Part shown: in pieces, positions 52,771 through 60,892 of the stretch
Layout of the letters: every line of letters starts with the position of its first letter
Position numbering within the stretch: position 1 is the first letter of the stretch
Assembly: GCA_965215115.1 (NCBI GenBank)
Contig: OZ244050.1
Span: 3,782,001 to 3,846,000, forward strand
From: CALDTK01 sp965215115
GTDB lineage: Bacteria; Bacteroidota; Bacteroidia; Chitinophagales; Saprospiraceae
Direction: 5' to 3'
DNA length: 64,000 nucleotides
Position numbers and translations under genes: made by a program
Notes under the pieces: model-generated
What the model saw: only the letters and a program-made list of their open reading frames with translations
The model's database searches: none
Told to the model about the DNA's origin: nothing

Positions 52771-52850
52771 CCGCGTTCGACTGCCTCCGGGCAGCGCGGC
52801 CACTTGCGTCTGTTGTAGAGCGCCGCTGCCCGGAGGCAGTCGAACGGCGC
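52771..52850. repeat. R1 inverted repeat, best copy
   Basis: Arms CCGCGTTCGACTGCCTCCGG (52771-52798 region) and CGCCGCTGCCCGGAGGCAGT (52821-52850 region), 20 perfect pairs around GTTCGACTGCCTCCGGGCAG. Ends 24 bases before the AraC start, in the divergent AKR/AraC promoter region. Confidence 0.9.
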
Positions 52851-52873
52851 TCGCCAAAACCCGCCCCACGCCC

Positions 52874-53770
52874 ATGTCCGACATCCTCGCCTTTGACACC
52901 GTCAAGCAGTACTGCGCCTTCAACAACAACGAGACCCTGCACCCGCTGGTGGGCGTGGTCGACCTCGCGCGCGCCGACGAGCGGACGCTGCGGCGCATGC
53001 GCTTCAACTTCTACACGATCTTCCTGAAGGAGATCAAGTGCGGTGACCTGCGTTACGGCTGTCAGTACTACGACTACGACGCCGGGTCGCTGGTGTTCGT
53101 AGCCCCGGGGCAGGTCATCGGCGAGGACGGCACCGAAACGTACAAGCCGAAGGGACTGGCGCTCGTGTTCCACCCGGACTTCCTGCTCGGTTCGGCGCTC
53201 GGGCGGCGCTTCCACGAGTATCGCTTCTTCGAGTACCAGGCCAACGAGGCCCTGCACCTCTCCGCCGCCGAGGAGGCGATGGTCAAGGACGTGTTCGGCA
53301 AGATCGAGGCCGAACTGCGCCAGCTGATCGACAAGCACACGCGCCAATTGGTGCTGTCGAATGTGGAGCTGCTGCTCAACTACTGCGTGCGCTTTTACGA
53401 CCGGCAATTTATTACGCGCGAGGTGGCCAACCAGGGTATCGTCGCGCGCTTCGAGCGCCTGCTGCACGACTACTTCCGAGCCGAGCGCGCTCGCGAAGGG
53501 GGCCTGCCGACGGTCGCGTCCTGCGCCGAGCAACTACACCTGTCGCCCAACTACTTCGGCGACCTCATCAAGAAAGAGACCGGGCGCTCGCCGCAGGAGC
53601 ACATCCAGGCCAAGCTCATCGCCGTGGCCAAGGAGCGGATCGTCGATCCGGAGCGCTCGATCAGCGAGGTGGCCTACGGACTCGGCTTCGCGTACCCGCA
53701 GCACTTTACGCGGCTGTTCAAGAGCGTGACGGGGGTGACGCCGGGGGCGTGGCGGGGGCGGCGGGTGTGA
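52874..53770 (+). CDS. AraC family transcriptional regulator
   Basis: 298 residues. N-terminal cupin-like sensing domain (SLVFVAPGQVIGEDG, GLALVFHPDFLLGS) and C-terminal double HTH: PTVASCAEQLHLSPNYFGDLIKKETG (first) and ISEVAYGLGFAYPQHFTRLFKSVTGVTPGAWR (second, with the AraC signature). Divergently placed to the Tat-type aldo/keto reductase, its probable target; the inducer is unknown. Confidence 0.93.
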   Translation: MSDILAFDTVKQYCAFNNNETLHPLVGVVDLARADERTLRRMRFNFYTIFLKEIKCGDLRYGCQYYDYDAGSLVFVAPGQVIGEDGTETYKPKGLALVFHPDFLLGSALGRRFHEYRFFEYQANEALHLSAAEEAMVKDVFGKIEAELRQLIDKHTRQLVLSNVELLLNYCVRFYDRQFITREVANQGIVARFERLLHDYFRAERAREGGLPTVASCAEQLHLSPNYFGDLIKKETGRSPQEHIQAKLIAVAKERIVDPERSISEVAYGLGFAYPQHFTRLFKSVTGVTPGAWRGRRV

Positions 53771-54093
53771 GGCGTTGCGCGAGTACGCCTTCGGATTTTA
53801 TGACGTCACCCAGCCCGCCCGCTGTCGGCCTGCGCCCTCGGCGTGCAGACCGGCCGTCCGGATGGTGAACCTATCAGCCCACGTAGATCGTGCTCACCAC
53901 CTCACGCAGCGGCCCGGTACAGTCCGCCATTCTCCACGTACGATTGGTGGGGCCGCGCGCAGCGTGCGTCGACTTGTCCTTAGTGGACTGGCAAGGAAAG
54001 GCGAAGCGACTTGAGCCAGGACGGCCTCCTCGCGCAGGATGGGCCCCCGGGCAGAGGGACGACCACCGCGCCCTACAGCGTTTTGCCGAAAGG
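53771..54093. other. intergenic, nothing recognised
   Basis: Between AraC and the convergent kinase gene. ORFs here are antisense shadows. The C-G-type mini-hairpin 54080-54094 abuts the kinase stop codon. Confidence 0.5.
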
Positions 54094-55671
54094 CTAACCC
54101 GCCGCGGGAGCGACCGGCAGCCACACCGTAAAGGTCGCCCCTTCACCGGGGGCGCCATCGGCCTCGACGCGGCCGCCGTGCTGCTCGACGATGCGCGCGA
54201 CGTTGGCGAGGCCCACGCCCGCGCCCTCGAATTCGGACAGGGTGTGCGCGCGGGAAAAGAGCGTAAAGATCTTGTCGCGATACCGTGGCTCGAAACCGAC
54301 GCCGTTGTCGCTCACCGTGATCGAGCACAGATCCCCCTCCCGCGGCCCCGTGCGCACGGTGACGGTCGGGGAGGACACGCCGGCGCTGAACTTCGCCGCG
54401 TTGGAGAACAGATTGTGAAAAAGGAGATTCATCTTGGTCTCGTCGGCGGTGACTTCCGGAAGCGTACCGATGTGCCAGGTGAGGTGGGCGAAGCGTCCTC
54501 CGGCGGTTAGGTGGTCGCGCACGTCTTCGCACAGCGTCTGTAGGTCGACGCGCCGCAGCTGCGGTGGCGTCGAGCCCTCGCGCGAGTAGGCGTGCAGCTC
54601 GTCGATCATGCCCGCGCACAGCGCCGCCGAGCGATCGATGCGCGTGAGGTAGTCCTTCGCCGGAGCGCTAAACTCGTCGAGGTGCTCTTCGCGGAGGATC
54701 TCGACGAAGGCCGTGATGTGCCGCAGGGGGGCGCCGAGGTCGTGCGAGATGATGGCGGCGAAACGCAGGAGGCGTTCGTTGGCGGCCTCGAGCAGCCGCT
54801 TGGCGGCCATCTCCTCGTGCGCATCGATGAGGGCGCCCGTGAGGCGGTGCCGCCCCGGCCCGCCGGCGTCCCGCGTGATCGTGCCAAGCGACCGCAGGTG
54901 CCGGTAGGCGCCGTCGGCGAAGCGCATGCGGAACTCGACTTTGTACTTCCCTCCCGTCTCCATCACCGCGGCGATCGCGGCCTGGGTAGCGGCGTGGTCG
55001 TCGGGGTGGATCACGTCGAACGCCGCCGGCACCGTGTGCTCCATCAAGGATGGGTCGTACCCGAGGAATTCCCAGAACCCCTGCGAGAAGTCGATGTAGT
55101 CCTCGGTCATGTCGGGCCAGTCCCAGATCCCGGAGCCCGTCGCGGCGGTGACGAGGCGGAAGCGTTCGTTGGCGACCTCCAGTTCGGCGAGGGCCAGCTG
55201 CCAGTTGGCGATTAGCTCCGCCTCGCGGTCGATCGCCACGACGATGCCGCTCAAGGACGGCGCGCGGTCTGCGTGGTGCAAGACGGTCCCGGTGCTGCGC
55301 AGCGGCCGACCCGGCCCGCCCCGCGGCGTGACGAACCTAAACTCGAACTGGAACGGGCCGCCCGCCTCGATGGCGGCGCCAAGCTCGGCGCGGAGCCGCT
55401 CGACATCGTCCGGGAAGACGAGCCCGAACATGTCCTCGGCGCGGACGGTCTCCTGGGTCGGGTCGACCCCGGCGAGCGCGCGCAGGGTTTCGTCGAAGTA
55501 GATTTCGTCGGTGCTCACGTCCGCCCAGACGTAGAGTCCGATGTCACGGGCGCCGGTGACGGCCGCGAGCTGGCTTTCGGCCACCTCGAGCCGGGCGCGC
55601 AAGGCCCGGTTTTCGGCGCGGAGGTCGGACAATTCGGCGAGGGCCGACGCTGGGGCGTGATCGTGGACCAA
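54094..55671 (-). CDS. PAS-domain sensor histidine kinase
   Basis: 525 residues, no membrane segment, so cytoplasmic sensing. N-terminal coiled coil (ALAELSDLRAENRALRARLE), PAS 1 (~45-150, GLYVWADVSTDEIYFDETLR), PAS 2 (~175-290, GIWDWPDMTEDYIDFSQGFWEFLGYD), then the HisKA H-box ISHDLGAPLRHITAFVEIL (His ~318) and HATPase_c with N-box LLFHNLFSNAAKFS, G1 SDNGVGFEPRY and G2 GAGVGLANVARIVEQHGG. No cognate response regulator nearby. Confidence 0.92.
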   Translation of the reverse strand: MVHDHAPASALAELSDLRAENRALRARLEVAESQLAAVTGARDIGLYVWADVSTDEIYFDETLRALAGVDPTQETVRAEDMFGLVFPDDVERLRAELGAAIEAGGPFQFEFRFVTPRGGPGRPLRSTGTVLHHADRAPSLSGIVVAIDREAELIANWQLALAELEVANERFRLVTAATGSGIWDWPDMTEDYIDFSQGFWEFLGYDPSLMEHTVPAAFDVIHPDDHAATQAAIAAVMETGGKYKVEFRMRFADGAYRHLRSLGTITRDAGGPGRHRLTGALIDAHEEMAAKRLLEAANERLLRFAAIISHDLGAPLRHITAFVEILREEHLDEFSAPAKDYLTRIDRSAALCAGMIDELHAYSREGSTPPQLRRVDLQTLCEDVRDHLTAGGRFAHLTWHIGTLPEVTADETKMNLLFHNLFSNAAKFSAGVSSPTVTVRTGPREGDLCSITVSDNGVGFEPRYRDKIFTLFSRAHTLSEFEGAGVGLANVARIVEQHGGRVEADGAPGEGATFTVWLPVAPAAG

Positions 55672-55889
55672 ACTTATTCTAAGGTTTCTGACTAGCGGGA
55701 GGCCCGCATTTTGCGGGCGGGGCTGATGACTTTGCGAGGGGCCCTAGGGACAAACTTAAGAAAATACGTTGTTTCGGGGCCTTAGCACTTTGTGGAAATT
55801 TTGAGGATGCGCCGTGGTCTGATGGCGCGCCTGAGGCCCCGCGGTACGGCAAGCAAGGGCCTCGGTGCCTGGGGATTGCGGCCAGCGGC

Positions 55890-56582
55890 TTGTGCGCGAG
55901 CCACTGCGCGGCAGCCCTGCTGATCGTAGCGGCGCGGCCGGTTTTGGCGCAAGCCGCCCCCGACACAACGGCCGAGGTCTGGGAGGGGCTCGACTTCATC
56001 TTTTTGTCCTTGAGCCTGCTGGCCGTGTGGCTATCGAGCCGCCACCGCGCCGGGGCACGCCTGCGGGGCGCCCTGTGGCTCGCGTGGGGGCTATTCGCCG
56101 CCGGGGTCGCGTGCAAGCTCACGGGATCCGAGGCCGGCGCGTGGCTCATGTACCTCGGGTCGTTGATGTTGGTGGCGCTTCACGGAGCTAAGCTTCACGA
56201 GACTTCCAGCGAGCGGCGCCGCCGCGGCAATGCGTACCGAAGCGCAATTGCGCAATCGAGTCGCGCGAACTCCACTTTCGCTACGCCAACGCAGCGGCGC
56301 TGTATTGCCCGATATGACGCTCGCACGCTATGCGGCTCCATTTGTGTGTGGGGCGTCTGGCAACGAGCAACCCCCGCCGCCTACCCCTTCGGCACCACCG
56401 CCGGCTTAGGGGCCGCCGGCCGCGCCCCCGCCGCCGGCCGCGCCCCCGCCGGAGCGCCACCCCCCGCCGCCGGCTGCACCTGCCCGCCCTGCCCGGCGTC
56501 CCCGCCGCCCATCAAGTCATCATTGCGCACGCCCCGCGTCTTCGAGCGGGCCTTGCCGGCCTCCAGCTCCCCGAACTTGTAG
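55890..56582 (+). CDS. possible small membrane protein, 3' end unsure
   Basis: The first ~110 codons from a TTG read like a real envelope protein: signal peptide CAAALLIVAARPVLAQAAP, then three hydrophobic stretches (LDFIFLSLSLLAVWLSS, GALWLAWGLFAAGVACKL, GAWLMYLGSLMLVALHG). The frame then stays open through low-complexity sequence into the antisense of the receptor gene, so the real stop may have been lost by a frameshift near 56215. A GCAA-loop mini-hairpin (55941-55955) encodes the signal-peptide end VLAQA, as in two other secreted proteins. No family recognised. Confidence 0.35.
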   Translation: MCASHCAAALLIVAARPVLAQAAPDTTAEVWEGLDFIFLSLSLLAVWLSSRHRAGARLRGALWLAWGLFAAGVACKLTGSEAGAWLMYLGSLMLVALHGAKLHETSSERRRRGNAYRSAIAQSSRANSTFATPTQRRCIARYDARTLCGSICVWGVWQRATPAAYPFGTTAGLGAAGRAPAAGRAPAGAPPPAAGCTCPPCPASPPPIKSSLRTPRVFERALPASSSPNL

Positions 56583-58951
56583 CTGAACGTCACCTTGACG
56601 TTGCGATTCACGAGCAGCATGTCACTCGTCTGCGTGAAGGTCGCCGTCTCCAATTCCGAGCGCACGTTCCACCCGCGGCTCAGGAAGTTCTCGGCCGCGA
56701 AGCCGATCGTGCCCTTCTTGCCCATGATGTCCTTCGCCGCGCCGAGGGCGTAGATCCCGAAGGCCCCGCGGACGCCCTGCAGTTGGACGGTGCGCCCACG
56801 CATGAACGTGAACGCCTGCGCGCTCCAGCCCTTCCCGAGCTTGAGCTGCGACGAGACGCGCCCGCCGTAGTTGAGGCCCTGGTTCGAGGCCGCCACCGAG
56901 GTGCCGCTCGCGTCGACGACCTGGCCCTCGAGGAAGGCGTAGTCGAGGTCGAGGCCCCCGTTGATCGTCCAGTCGGGCGTGAGGTAGGCGTTCGCGAAGA
57001 CGTTGAGCCCGAGAGCGCGCTCGCGGCCGATGTTGTCGAAAGTGGTCACGATCACGCCCGGGTCCTCGGCGGAGGCGTAGCGGACCTCGTTGATGGCGTT
57101 GGCGCTCGTGCGCCCGAAGGTCGACACGTTGAGGTAGGTTTTGCCGAGGCTCGTCGATAGGCCGAGCTCGAGGTTGTCGGTGAGGGTCGGGAGCAGCTCC
57201 GGGTTCCCAAAGCGGATCTCGTTCGGGTTCTGGAGGTCGACGTTGGGGTTGAGTTGCTGGAGCCACGGGCGCTGGATGCGGCGCGAGTAGCCGGCCTTGA
57301 CGGTCGCCTTCTGGCCGAGCTTGCGACTGAAGTTGAGGCTCGGCACGAGGTTTTGGTAGTCGGGCAGGTCGATGGCCTCGCCGTCCTGCGTGGCGGTGAG
57401 CATCGTGCGCTCGTAGCGCAGGCCGCCCTTCGCGGTGACCTCGCCCGGGAGCCGCAGGGTGTAGGCGGCGTAGGCGGCGGCGATGTTTTGGTCGTAGTCC
57501 AGCGCGCCGGCCGGGCGGCTCGCGTCCGGGGCCAGGGGCTCGCCCGCCGTCGAGGCGAGGTAGCTGAAGTCGCTGTTGACCCGCCGCGCGATCGCCTTGG
57601 CGCCGACCTCGAAGATCTGGGTTTTGCCGAAAGGCTGCACGTAATCCACCTGCACGGTCGCCTCGCGGTTGGTACTCGCGTTGACGTTCTCGAAGGTGGA
57701 CAGTGGCGAAGTGTCGGTGGCGAGGTTGTCGGACGTGAAGTCGTTGCGCTCGTCGGTGGTCGACAGCAGGGTCGAGACGCTGAGCTCCTGGCCCGGCTTA
57801 ATCACGTAGAGGTAGTCGAGGTTGTAGTCGAAGCCGTTGGAGTTGCGCACCGACGTAATGTCGCGCAGGAGCGTGGCCGTGAGCTGCTCGTCGCGGAATA
57901 GGTCTGTGGTCTGGCGCTGGTCGCGCCCGAAGTCCCGCAGGCCGTAGCGCACGCCACCGGAGAGGAACTGCTTGTCCGTGAGGTCGTAGTCGAGCCCGAG
58001 GTTAAAGCGCCCGAAGGCCCCGAGGTCGCGCGCGTCGGCGAACTGGCTCGTGCGCGTCGCCACGCCGGCGTCGAGGGTACGCTGCTCGAGGGTCGTCTCG
58101 GCGTCGTTGTAGAAGGCGCGCCCGAAGCCCCCGACCGTGAGCCCGAACCTGCCCTGCCGAAGGCTCCCGTTGAGGCCGAGGTTGGAGCCCCGCAGCCCGG
58201 CCCCGACGTCGACGTTGAGGAAGTAGCCGGCGAGGTCGTTCTTCTTGGTGATGATGTTGATGATGCCGCCGGCGCCCTCGGCGTCGTACTTGGCCGACGG
58301 CGAGGTGATGACTTCGACGGTCTTGATCTGGTCGGCGGGGATCATCTTGACGGCGTCGGCGACGGTGCTCGCGTAGATGGTCGAGGGCTTGTTGTTGATG
58401 AGGACCTGGATATTGCTCGAGCCCCGCAGGCTCACGTTGCCGTCGAGGTCGACCTGCAGCAGCGGGACTTTACGCAGCACGTCGGCCGCGTCGCCGCCGC
58501 GGGCGAGCCTGTCCTGGTCGGCGTTGTAGACGAGGCGATCGACTTTTTCCTCGATCAGGGCGCGCTGCCCGGTCACGGTGACCTCCTCCAGGAGGGCGGC
58601 CGCGGCCGGGAGGCGCAAGGCCCCGAGGTCCAAGGTTTGCCCGGCCGTAAGCGTGAAGCTCGGCACCTCGAGCGTCTGGAAGCCGATGAAGCTGATCTCG
58701 GCGCGGTAGGTGCCGGGGTTGACGTCCTCGAGGCGGAAGCGGCCCTGCTCATCGGTGGTCGTCCCGTCGACGAGTTGCCCGGCGGCGTCGGCCTCGGCGA
58801 GGAGCTGGTAGAGGCTAATGGTGGCGAAGTCGACGGGTCTCGAGTCGGCTTCCGCCAAAACCTGCCCCGCGAGGGTGGCTTTGGGGGCTTGCGCCAAAAC
58901 GTGGGTCACAGTGGACAGCAGGAGGGCTAGGGGAAAGAGGAAGTGGCGCAT
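56381..58951 (-). CDS. TonB-dependent receptor-like outer membrane protein
   Basis: 856 residues from ATG 58951 (MRHFLFPLALLLSTVTHVLAQ, signal peptide); the longer frame start at 59203 would cover the R2 arm and AAA promoter. CarboxypepD_reg-like N-terminal domain (TLAGQVLAEADSRPVDFATISLYQL), plug domain (NVSLRGSSNIQVLINNKPSTIY, PSAKYDAEGAGGIINIITKKN) and OMP_b-brl_3-type barrel (SLNFSRKLGQKATVKAGYSRRIQRPWLQQLNPNVD). Proline/alanine-rich tail AGGGAPAGARPAAGARPAAP is unusual. Imports or exports an unknown ligand. Mini-hairpins 57621, 58847m and 58886m; the last two lie in and just after the signal peptide. Confidence 0.9.
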   Translation of the reverse strand: MRHFLFPLALLLSTVTHVLAQAPKATLAGQVLAEADSRPVDFATISLYQLLAEADAAGQLVDGTTTDEQGRFRLEDVNPGTYRAEISFIGFQTLEVPSFTLTAGQTLDLGALRLPAAAALLEEVTVTGQRALIEEKVDRLVYNADQDRLARGGDAADVLRKVPLLQVDLDGNVSLRGSSNIQVLINNKPSTIYASTVADAVKMIPADQIKTVEVITSPSAKYDAEGAGGIINIITKKNDLAGYFLNVDVGAGLRGSNLGLNGSLRQGRFGLTVGGFGRAFYNDAETTLEQRTLDAGVATRTSQFADARDLGAFGRFNLGLDYDLTDKQFLSGGVRYGLRDFGRDQRQTTDLFRDEQLTATLLRDITSVRNSNGFDYNLDYLYVIKPGQELSVSTLLSTTDERNDFTSDNLATDTSPLSTFENVNASTNREATVQVDYVQPFGKTQIFEVGAKAIARRVNSDFSYLASTAGEPLAPDASRPAGALDYDQNIAAAYAAYTLRLPGEVTAKGGLRYERTMLTATQDGEAIDLPDYQNLVPSLNFSRKLGQKATVKAGYSRRIQRPWLQQLNPNVDLQNPNEIRFGNPELLPTLTDNLELGLSTSLGKTYLNVSTFGRTSANAINEVRYASAEDPGVIVTTFDNIGRERALGLNVFANAYLTPDWTINGGLDLDYAFLEGQVVDASGTSVAASNQGLNYGGRVSSQLKLGKGWSAQAFTFMRGRTVQLQGVRGAFGIYALGAAKDIMGKKGTIGFAAENFLSRGWNVRSELETATFTQTSDMLLVNRNVKVTFSYKFGELEAGKARSKTRGVRNDDLMGGGDAGQGGQVQPAAGGGAPAGARPAAGARPAAPKPAVVPKG
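58847..58900 (-). repeat. two direct mini-hairpins in receptor N-terminus
   Basis: Loop GGAA (58847-58861, encoding VLAEA) and loop GCAA (58886-58900, encoding VLAQA), 24 bases apart, same orientation. Confidence 0.85.
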
Positions 58952-59128
58952 GGGACGTCGGATGGGTTTGGTGCGACAAACTTCGGGAGGTCTGGTGCGC
59001 GAAATGGCGCGGATCGACGGTTGGGGCGGATGGCTCGACGGTTCGGGGGGCGCCGGTTCGACGCGCTCCGCGCGAGGCGCCCTGGGATCAGCCTCGCTTG
59101 CGTCCTCGCGGTGCTCAGTTGCCGGCGC

Positions 59129-59157
59129 CGCTCGCGGAGCGGGCCAAACGGCGCCTA
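59129..59157. repeat. R2 right arm upstream of AAA gene
   Basis: CGCTCGCGGAGCGGGCCAAA CGGCGC, followed directly by the CCTACCTTC promoter element. The left half (from about 59062) is badly diverged. Confidence 0.7.
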
Positions 59158-59163
59158 CCTTCA
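59156..59163 (+). promoter_or_regulatory. TACCTTCA, predicted -7 element of AAA gene
   Basis: First T lies 13 nt before GTG 59169. Shared with the broken paralogue at 43003. Confidence 0.5.
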
Positions 59164-59168
59164 CGACC

Positions 59169-60686
59169 GTGAAATACCCCATCGGCCACCAGGACTTCCG
59201 CAAGATCCGCGAGGGGGGCTTCGCCTACGTCGACAAGACCGAGCACATCTGCCGCCTCATCGAGCACGGGGGCTATTTCTTCCTGTCGCGCCCGCGCCGC
59301 TTCGGCAAGTCGCTGACGGTCGCGACGATGAACGAGCTGTACTCCGGGAGCGCAGAGCTATTCGACGGATTGTGGGCGGGGGAGCACTGGGGTTTTGCCG
59401 AAAGGCAGCGGCCGGTGCTGTGGTTTCGCTTCGCGAACCTCGACTACGAGACCAAGGGCGTCACCGAGGCGCTCCACGCTGAACTCCGAGCGATGGCCCT
59501 GGAACACGAAGTCGACATAGGGCCGGAGGTTTCGGTCAAAGACAGCTTCCGATACCTCATCGAGCGAGTGGCCGGCAAGCGCCCTCGTGGCCGCGTCGTC
59601 GTCCTCATCGACGAGTACGACAAGCCGATCATCGACTACGTCGACGACCTCGCCCAGGCGCAAACCAACCGCGACGAACTGCGCGCCTTCTACAGCGTCC
59701 TCAAGGACGCCGACCCGTACCTCGAGCTCGTCTTCCTCACGGGCGTCTCCGCCTTCGCGAAGGTGTCGCTGTTCTCGGACCTCAACAACCTCGACAACGT
59801 AACCCTTAGCCCGGAGGCCTTTACCCTCGTCGGCATCACGCAGACCGAACTCGAGAAGTATTTCGGCGCGCAGCTCGACGCGAGCGGCTACTCCCGCGAG
59901 CAGGTGCGGCACTGGTACAACGGCTACGCCTGGGGCGATCACGAGCGCGTCTACAACCCGTGGTCGATCCTAAAATTCCTGAAGAAGCGCCAGCTCCAAA
60001 ACTTCTGGTCCGACTCCGGCACGCCGACCTTCGTGACCAAGCGCATGGCCCAGGGCGGCAACTTCGACGTGGCGCCGGTGAAGGTGAGCCAGCTGGAGCT
60101 ACTCAGCTTTAGCCTCGAGGGCCTCAACCCGGTGGGTGTCCTGTTTCAGAGCGGCTACCTTACGGTAAAACAGGACCTCGACGCCACGCGGCGCTACCAC
60201 CTCGACTACCCCAACGAGGAGGTCCGACAGACCTTCCTCGAAACATTACTAAAGGCGTACAATTTCGACGAGCCCTCCGCGCCGAGCGCCCGCGTCACGC
60301 GTCTCCACGACGCCTTCGCCGCGCGCGACCTCGACACCGTCATCCAGGTCATCGACGCGAGCCTGGCGGCGGTGCCGTACGAGCTTTGGGCGCAGAAGTC
60401 CGAGGCCATGGTCCACGCGATCATCCATACCACCTTCACGGTGCTCGGGCTCTACACCCGCTCGGAGGTCTCGACCGCGCGCGGCCGCGCCGACATCGTC
60501 GTCGAGGTCCCGCGCTACGTCTACGTCATCGAGTTGAAGCTCGGCCGCACCGCCGCCGAGGCACTGGCTCAGATCGAGGCCCGTGGCTACGCAGCGCCCT
60601 ACGCCGACGATGAGCGCGAGGTGATCAGGGTCGGAATCGCCTTCGACACCGAGGCGCGGCGCGTGGCGGAGTGGGTGGAGGGGTAG
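59169..60686 (+). CDS. AAA-ATPase with C-terminal PD-(D/E)XK nuclease domain (DUF1703-type)
   Basis: 505 residues, GTG start supported by the -7 element. N-terminal AAA-ATPase-like domain: YPIGHQDFRKIREGGFAYVDKT, P-loop-like SRPRRFGKSLTVATM, Walker B GRVVVLIDEYDKPIIDYVDD, sensor LVFLTGVSAFAKVSLFSDLNNL. C-terminal nuclease-like domain: GRADIVVEVPRYVYVIELKLGRT (Asp...Glu-Leu-Lys) and ALAQIEARGYAAPYADD. Such proteins are multicopy in Bacteroidota; their function is unknown (defence or selfish-element roles have been suggested). Flanked by R2 upstream and R1 downstream. Carries a C-G-type mini-hairpin at 59392-59406 where the paralogue has none. Confidence 0.9.
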   Translation: MKYPIGHQDFRKIREGGFAYVDKTEHICRLIEHGGYFFLSRPRRFGKSLTVATMNELYSGSAELFDGLWAGEHWGFAERQRPVLWFRFANLDYETKGVTEALHAELRAMALEHEVDIGPEVSVKDSFRYLIERVAGKRPRGRVVVLIDEYDKPIIDYVDDLAQAQTNRDELRAFYSVLKDADPYLELVFLTGVSAFAKVSLFSDLNNLDNVTLSPEAFTLVGITQTELEKYFGAQLDASGYSREQVRHWYNGYAWGDHERVYNPWSILKFLKKRQLQNFWSDSGTPTFVTKRMAQGGNFDVAPVKVSQLELLSFSLEGLNPVGVLFQSGYLTVKQDLDATRRYHLDYPNEEVRQTFLETLLKAYNFDEPSAPSARVTRLHDAFAARDLDTVIQVIDASLAAVPYELWAQKSEAMVHAIIHTTFTVLGLYTRSEVSTARGRADIVVEVPRYVYVIELKLGRTAAEALAQIEARGYAAPYADDEREVIRVGIAFDTEARRVAEWVEG

Positions 60687-60793
60687 CCGCGTTCGACTAG
60701 CTCGCCGACGGGGCCCCTGCCCCATCGGGTCGCTGGGCAGCGCGGCCGACGCGTTTGTCTAGCGCCGCTGCCTGGAGGCAGTCGAACGGCGCT
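60686..60793. repeat. R1 palindrome with internal core, complete
   Basis: Starts at the AAA gene stop codon. GCCGCGTTCGACTAGCTCGC..., the reverse of the ATGGGGCAGGGGCCCCG core (60700-60733), GCTGGGCAGCGCGGCC, then right arm GCGCCGCTGCCTGGAGGCAG...GAACGGCGC. The core thus looks like an insertion into, or module of, R1. Confidence 0.88.
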
Positions 60794-60892
60794 AAACCGT
60801 CGAGCCAATCCCCCCATGCGTAGATCGCCCGCCCGCCCCCGCGGCCCGCACTAGTAGTTTTGGCGAAAGCCGCACCGGCCCGCCGCCCGCCC

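Noticed and set aside
53890..54510. 206-codon plus-strand frame overlapping the PAS kinase 3' end
   Set aside because: Most of it is antisense to the kinase ATPase domain; no start or domain evidence.
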